DNA of 64,000 nucleotides, from positions 1 through 64,000 of the forward strand of contig NZ_BAJV01000001.1 of NCBI RefSeq assembly GCF_000613885.1, in the 5' to 3' direction. The translations under genes and the position numbers were made by a program. Under the pieces are notes generated by a model, which was not told the DNA's origin, did no database searches, and saw only the letters and a list, made by a program, of their open reading frames with translations. Origin of the DNA: Asaia prunellae JCM 25354 (GTDB lineage: Bacteria; Pseudomonadota; Alphaproteobacteria; Acetobacterales; Acetobacteraceae). Positions 60,304 to 64,000 of this stretch are shown one piece after another (the stretch's first letter is position 1; every line of letters starts with the position of its first letter).

Positions 60304-61254
60304 GGCATTGTCCTTTTCGGTGCATGCGTATGCGTCGCTCGACACACCCGCATTCAGGGTTGGGGCAATCACGAAATCGTGTGTATGACGCAAACATAGT
60401 CATTGAAAATAATAATTCAAGGAAAAAATACCCAATGACGCTCAACGTGCTACGCAAGAAGGAAACACCCTCTCATCATCGATAAATATGACAATATTAT
60501 TAAAAAACAATAATATGAGAGGAAATTATTTCATAGAAAGATATTTACGCGACATTCAGATATGACATGTATAATAGAAAATATACATATCATATTATCT
60601 ATAATTCCTGATATATACTTCCAAACCTGAAAAAATCAGGAACAATGATCATTCAGCTATCAGAGCTCCTGTCAGCCAGAGCTTCGTCGTCACACCACAT
60701 GAGCCATAGAGCGTTTGTAGATCGCTGCAGTTCAGTGAAGATGTAATTCTTGTGGCTATCTCCAGAATATCTCTAAAACTACCAGGCATGATTTGGAGAG
60801 ACCTGCCAGCCTCACGAAGTACCATCATCTCGCAAGCATCTCCATCATGAACGAGAAAGACAAAGCAGCAACATATCTGGTCCGAGTATTGATCAGGTGC
60901 CGGCATTCAGAAGCTCGTCAAAGGAACAGGCTGACGGGAATTACCGAAACCCACCTTTCTTTCACTTCAAGCTGATCTTTGTTCTTCGATGTCGAGCATA
61001 CTCGTGCTGACCTTCCTTGCACCGAGGCTCGCCCGGTAACCCTATCCCAACAAGACAAACAAAACTGCGACAACCATGGCCGATACGCTTACAGATTTAA
61101 AAAAGCACTTCGAGCGCATGTTCAACAAAATCATGGACTGACCACATGTCACAATCTGATTTGATGAGACCACACGCTCACATCTGGACTTCCGTTCTGT
61201 CGTCCTGAGTTCCTGGAAGGCCAGCTCCGTCCATAAACGCTGACGTAAGTCATA
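60304..61254. other. AT-rich gene-poor gap
   Basis: About 950 bases without a convincing intact gene. 60484-60640 is strongly AT-rich, unlike the rest of the window. An 85-codon minus-strand open frame (60649-60906) has no ribosome site and no recognisable motif. CCTGA-AAAAA-TCAGG (about 60625-60640) is a small hairpin. The right part holds a transposase remnant. The gap looks like an old insertion site. Confidence 0.6.
61060..61220 (+). pseudogene. Remnant of an IS5-type transposase (C-terminal end)
   Basis: Read across two frames with stops, the plus strand gives RYAYRFKK, HFERMFNKIMD-stop, PHVTI-stop, FDETTRSHLDF. This follows the IS5-family C-terminal pattern (Y..R..ER.FNKLK.WR.VATRYDKT..S.LDF). 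Two TGA codons and a frame change make it non-functional even allowing for one error. Terminal repeats were not found. Confidence 0.45.
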
Positions 61255-63041
61255 TCAAAATGTAATACCTGCTCTAAGCCCTACAATATTCCCTCCCGTC
61301 GGGCCAATATAGGGACCCTTTTTGTTATCGACATGAGCATGGGTATAGTTGAGCATCAATCGCATGTAATCAATCAACCACCAGTTCACCCCTGCAGTAA
61401 GCGACCACCCTCTCGTGCCGCCTTGCATTTTCCATCCATCCAGCCAGTCTGCTCGACCGGCGATTTCCCAAGCGCCAATTCCTCCATGGGTCACAGGTCG
61501 AGTACACGAGGGGAAGCCCATTGACCCGTAAGAGCGTAATAGTTGGGTGTTTCGCCTGTTAGAAAAATACCAGTCTGCACGCTGGCGGCTTGAACGGTGC
61601 CTTGGCGATGATCAAAATCCATAGCACCGTAGGTGTGCCTGAACTTGATATCGCGTATCCCATACTCGCCAAGCACCCATGCTGTCTTCCAGATGCCGAA
61701 AGCTTCCAATCCGCCAGCCATGGAATTTGCGATAGGCAACGTATTGATTCGCGCTGAAAAGGCATCATTGGTGCGCGCGAGCATACGTATATTCTGGGAG
61801 AAATTAGCGCCCGGCTTGACATCCTCATAAAATCCCCAGACTCCCAGATGCACTAGTGCATCCTTGTTTCTCCAGGGGATCCAATGCGCGCGAAAGGAAT
61901 ACGTCAGATCATCACGCAGATTGTTTGATATGTTAGTGGAGTTGACATTGTTACCCGTTATCTGCGTGGCAATATGCCAGCCTTCGCCATAGATTTTGAA
62001 TGTTGCTCCGAGCCCGTACCACCCCCTGACCGGCAGGATGGATGTAGCGACCAGATCGCGATCCAGAAATACAGTTTCGGCCGAACCGGTAGAGCCGTCG
62101 AACCCGCGATCATTAAACTTGTTACCGAGCGTATATTCTACCAGATGTTTTGCCATACGGTCACTCCACGTAGCATAAGCACTCATCACCGAGACCCGGT
62201 TGTTCGAGTAATCTCCTTCAAATACCCAGGACAGCTGCCTTGCACGGCCTTCAACACCCAGCCTGACAGCGCGCAGACTTGTTCTGGAGACATTCTGATC
62301 GTGAAATTTCGATCCAAATGCCGATCCGTAATCAAACAGAATCCGACCACGAATTCTGAAGGCGTACTGCTTGTCTGGCGTTGTAAATTCCGGAAGTCCT
62401 TTACCCCATTTCAGGACAAGCCCACCGACATGCGTCGTTCGCCCCGCATAAGGAATGGACGAATCCACCCCCATGACCGGCGAAGAGTTGAGCGGAATCG
62501 CAGATACCGCCCCCCAGGATCCAGGAGCCGCAGCCTGCTCCGGATAGCGTGTACCGCCCTGTCCTATACTTCCGCCCTTTCCGGGAGGAGCGGACGACAA
62601 AGGTACGGTCGCAAAGTCGGATGAGGCAATCTGCAACGTAGGTGACTGTGAGCGGGCCGTCGAGGACGATACCTCTTTGCTTGACTTTACTGTCGGCGAA
62701 AGCGCTTTTTGCGATGTCTGGTCAGCCAGTGCCGTATCCGTCTTCTGACTGACCGCGATCGCTGCAGCTGGCGGAACGGCCTGGGCTCCACGTACCCCAT
62801 GCGTTTTACGTATAGCCGGTTTATGACCTTCGAGAACTGCAAGTCTTGCCTGCAGATCGTGGATCTGCTGCGCCTGGGCTTTGACGAGAGAGGCCAGAGC
62901 CTGCATGTCGATTTCGTTCTTCCTGACAGAGGCTTCGGCCTGTGATCCCAGAAATGTCACGAGAATTACGGGGGCCAGAGCCCGACGCCCTGATACGACG
63001 GACTTTGGATAATCATTAACCGGAGCAGAAACAGAACTCAT
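61255..63041 (-). CDS. Phosphate-selective porin O/P-type outer-membrane protein (one frame break)
   Basis: An outer-membrane channel of about 595 residues. Signal peptide (to about residue 36, GSQAEA), then a short coiled coil (MQALASLVKAQAQQIHDLQ), a ~110-residue Ser/Ala/Pro-rich linker, and a porin barrel with FRIRGRILFDYGSAFGSKF, RLGVEGRARQLSWVFEGDY and the end GLRAGITF with terminal Phe. The frame breaks near 61500 (one base lost); repaired VLRPVTHGGIGAWEIAGRA. ATG 63041 follows AGGAGG and overlaps the transporter stop. The coiled coil plus linker suggests trimeric periplasmic spacing or cell-wall contact. Confidence 0.85.
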
Positions 63042-64000
63042 GATTGTCCTGCCTCCTGTTTGTAAGGACGGGCAATCAGCGCTGCTACCAGCCCGCACAG
63101 GGCCGCGAGCGAAAGCCAGGCCCCGGGTATGGATCGATCACCCGTTGCATGAATAAGCCAGGTGCAGATCATCGGGGTAAAACCACCGATGCAGGTTGCA
63201 AGGCTATAGGCGAATGAGAAGCCCGTTGTGCGAATACGCGGCGGGACGATTTCAGTCAGCCAGACAACTGCAGCACCATTATATGCGCTGTAAAGAACAG
63301 CAAGAACCATCTCGACGAGCAGAAGGCGACCGAAACTCGGTGCCGAAACAAGCCAGTTCATCATCGGCCATGCAGAAGCAAGGGCAAGGAGCGTCGCTGA
63401 GATAAGCAGCTTGCGTCGACCAACCCGATCCGACAATGCACCAAAGCAAGGAAGCAAAACGAGATTGGTCAGTCCGACACAGAGTGTGACGGCAAGACTT
63501 TCGCGATTTGTCAGATGGAGAACACGCGTTCCGAAAGAAGGAGTATAGGCCGTAATCACATAAAACGATGTTGTGGTCATCATAACGGTCAAAATCCCCG
63601 TACCGACGATCTTCCACTCCTTGCAAAGCATATGCACGACTTCACGAAACTTCGGCGGCGCATGTGTTTCACGAAAGCTTTGGGTTTCCTGCAGGTTGCG
63701 TCTCAGGAAAAACAGGACGGGCACAATAAGGCATCCCAGAATGAGAGGAATGCGCCACCCCCACGCGGCCATGGCCTGATGATCAAGGTAAGTTGTCAAT
63801 ACAACACCGAGCAATGCTGCGCCGATAACGGCAACCTGCTGCGATGCAGACTGAAAGGCCACAATGAAGCCTTTCGTTCTTTCTGTAGCAATTTCAGATA
63901 GATAGACAGAGGTTGAACCCAGTTCTACCCCTGCGGAAAAACCCTGCAGAAGCCGGCCACACAGTACGAAGAAAGGCGCCAGTAACCCGATACTCGCATA
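63038..64000 (-). CDS. MHS-family major facilitator transporter (5' end outside window)
   Basis: The last 320 residues of a proton-coupled solute carrier. GRLLQGFSAGVELGSTSVY and YLSEIATERTKGF are the metabolite:H+ symporter signatures around helices 4-5, and LSDRVGRRKLL is the repeated MFS loop. At least eight transmembrane helices are visible. Citrate, tricarballylate, ketoglutarate or proline-type substrates are typical of this group; which one cannot be read. The stop overlaps the porin start (ATGA), so the two may form an outer- plus inner-membrane uptake pair. Confidence 0.85.
   Translation of the reverse strand, partial: YASIGLLAPFFVLCGRLLQGFSAGVELGSTSVYLSEIATERTKGFIVAFQSASQQVAVIGAALLGVVLTTYLDHQAMAAWGWRIPLILGCLIVPVLFFLRRNLQETQSFRETHAPPKFREVVHMLCKEWKIVGTGILTVMMTTTSFYVITAYTPSFGTRVLHLTNRESLAVTLCVGLTNLVLLPCFGALSDRVGRRKLLISATLLALASAWPMMNWLVSAPSFGRLLLVEMVLAVLYSAYNGAAVVWLTEIVPPRIRTTGFSFAYSLATCIGGFTPMICTWLIHATGDRSIPGAWLSLAALCGLVAALIARPYKQEAGQS

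Noticed and set aside
60649-60906. An 85-codon minus-strand hypothetical gene
   Set aside because: No ribosome site, no motif, and it lies in a gap with transposon debris; not supported enough to list.
1-64000. CRISPR arrays, tRNA genes, 16S/23S rRNA genes, prophage or toxin-antitoxin modules
   Set aside because: None seen on either strand by reading; short tRNA genes could still be missed without a covariance search.

Overview
The window reads as chromosomal DNA of an acetic acid bacterium (Acetobacteraceae, Alphaproteobacteria). The evidence is: moderately high GC, a cytochrome c maturation cluster, a class II (CP4-like) EPSP synthase, the order ffs-dnaX-ybaB-recR, rpoD-dnaG-yqeY divergent from carAB, and a decayed IS5-type transposase like those common in this family. 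Genus cannot be fixed from the sequence alone.

Layout. 1-2.1 kb: a flavin-binding oxidase-like gene (cut by the window edge), divergent from a MocR/PdxR-type regulator, then an EVE-domain protein. 2.2-7.5 kb: overlapping ccmC-D-E-F-G-H-I for cytochrome c maturation. 7.6-15.0 kb: a small zinc-ribbon membrane protein, then lptF-lptG-lptD-surA-rsmA (LPS export, outer-membrane folding, rRNA methylation). 15.1-19.3 kb: a cold-shock protein, a TonB-dependent siderophore receptor and cyclopropane fatty acid synthase. 19.3-26.0 kb: rplI-rpsR-rpsF, an acetyltransferase, rpoD, dnaG and yqeY on the minus strand. 26.1-32.9 kb: carA-carB, greA and threonine ammonia-lyase on the plus strand. 32.8-40.6 kb: a minus-strand island of three large glycosyltransferase genes plus a remnant. 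40.7-44.8 kb: aroA-cmk-rpsA. 45.0-45.9 kb: a TIGR02300 protein and a secreted chorismate-lyase-like protein. 45.9-51.7 kb: ffs-dnaX-ybaB-recR, a pteridine-reductase-like SDR and a further glycosyltransferase. 51.7-55.6 kb: ggt, map and a D,D-carboxypeptidase. 55.8-60.3 kb: clpS-clpA, DUF3465 and DUF2945 proteins and a HAD phosphatase. 60.3-61.2 kb: an AT-rich gap with an IS5-type transposase remnant. 61.2-64 kb: a phosphate-selective-type porin and an MHS-family transporter (cut by the window edge).

A key caveat: at least 22 single-step frame breaks cut otherwise intact genes, including indispensable ones (rpoD three times, carA, carB, dnaX, lptG). Almost all are one base lost from a run of 2-4 identical bases. 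I read these as sequencing or assembly errors, and I annotate each such gene as one CDS with the approximate break given.

The most unusual signals are: a YdaS-like helix-turn-helix segment in frame at the N-terminus of CarA, next to a cluster of GGGAA/TTCCC half-sites over the probable carAB promoter; a glycosyltransferase with six tandem ~43-residue repeats before its GT2 and GT4 domains; a companion glycosyltransferase ending in a duplicated RGW domain; and a rho-independent terminator that also encodes the core of a signal peptide.
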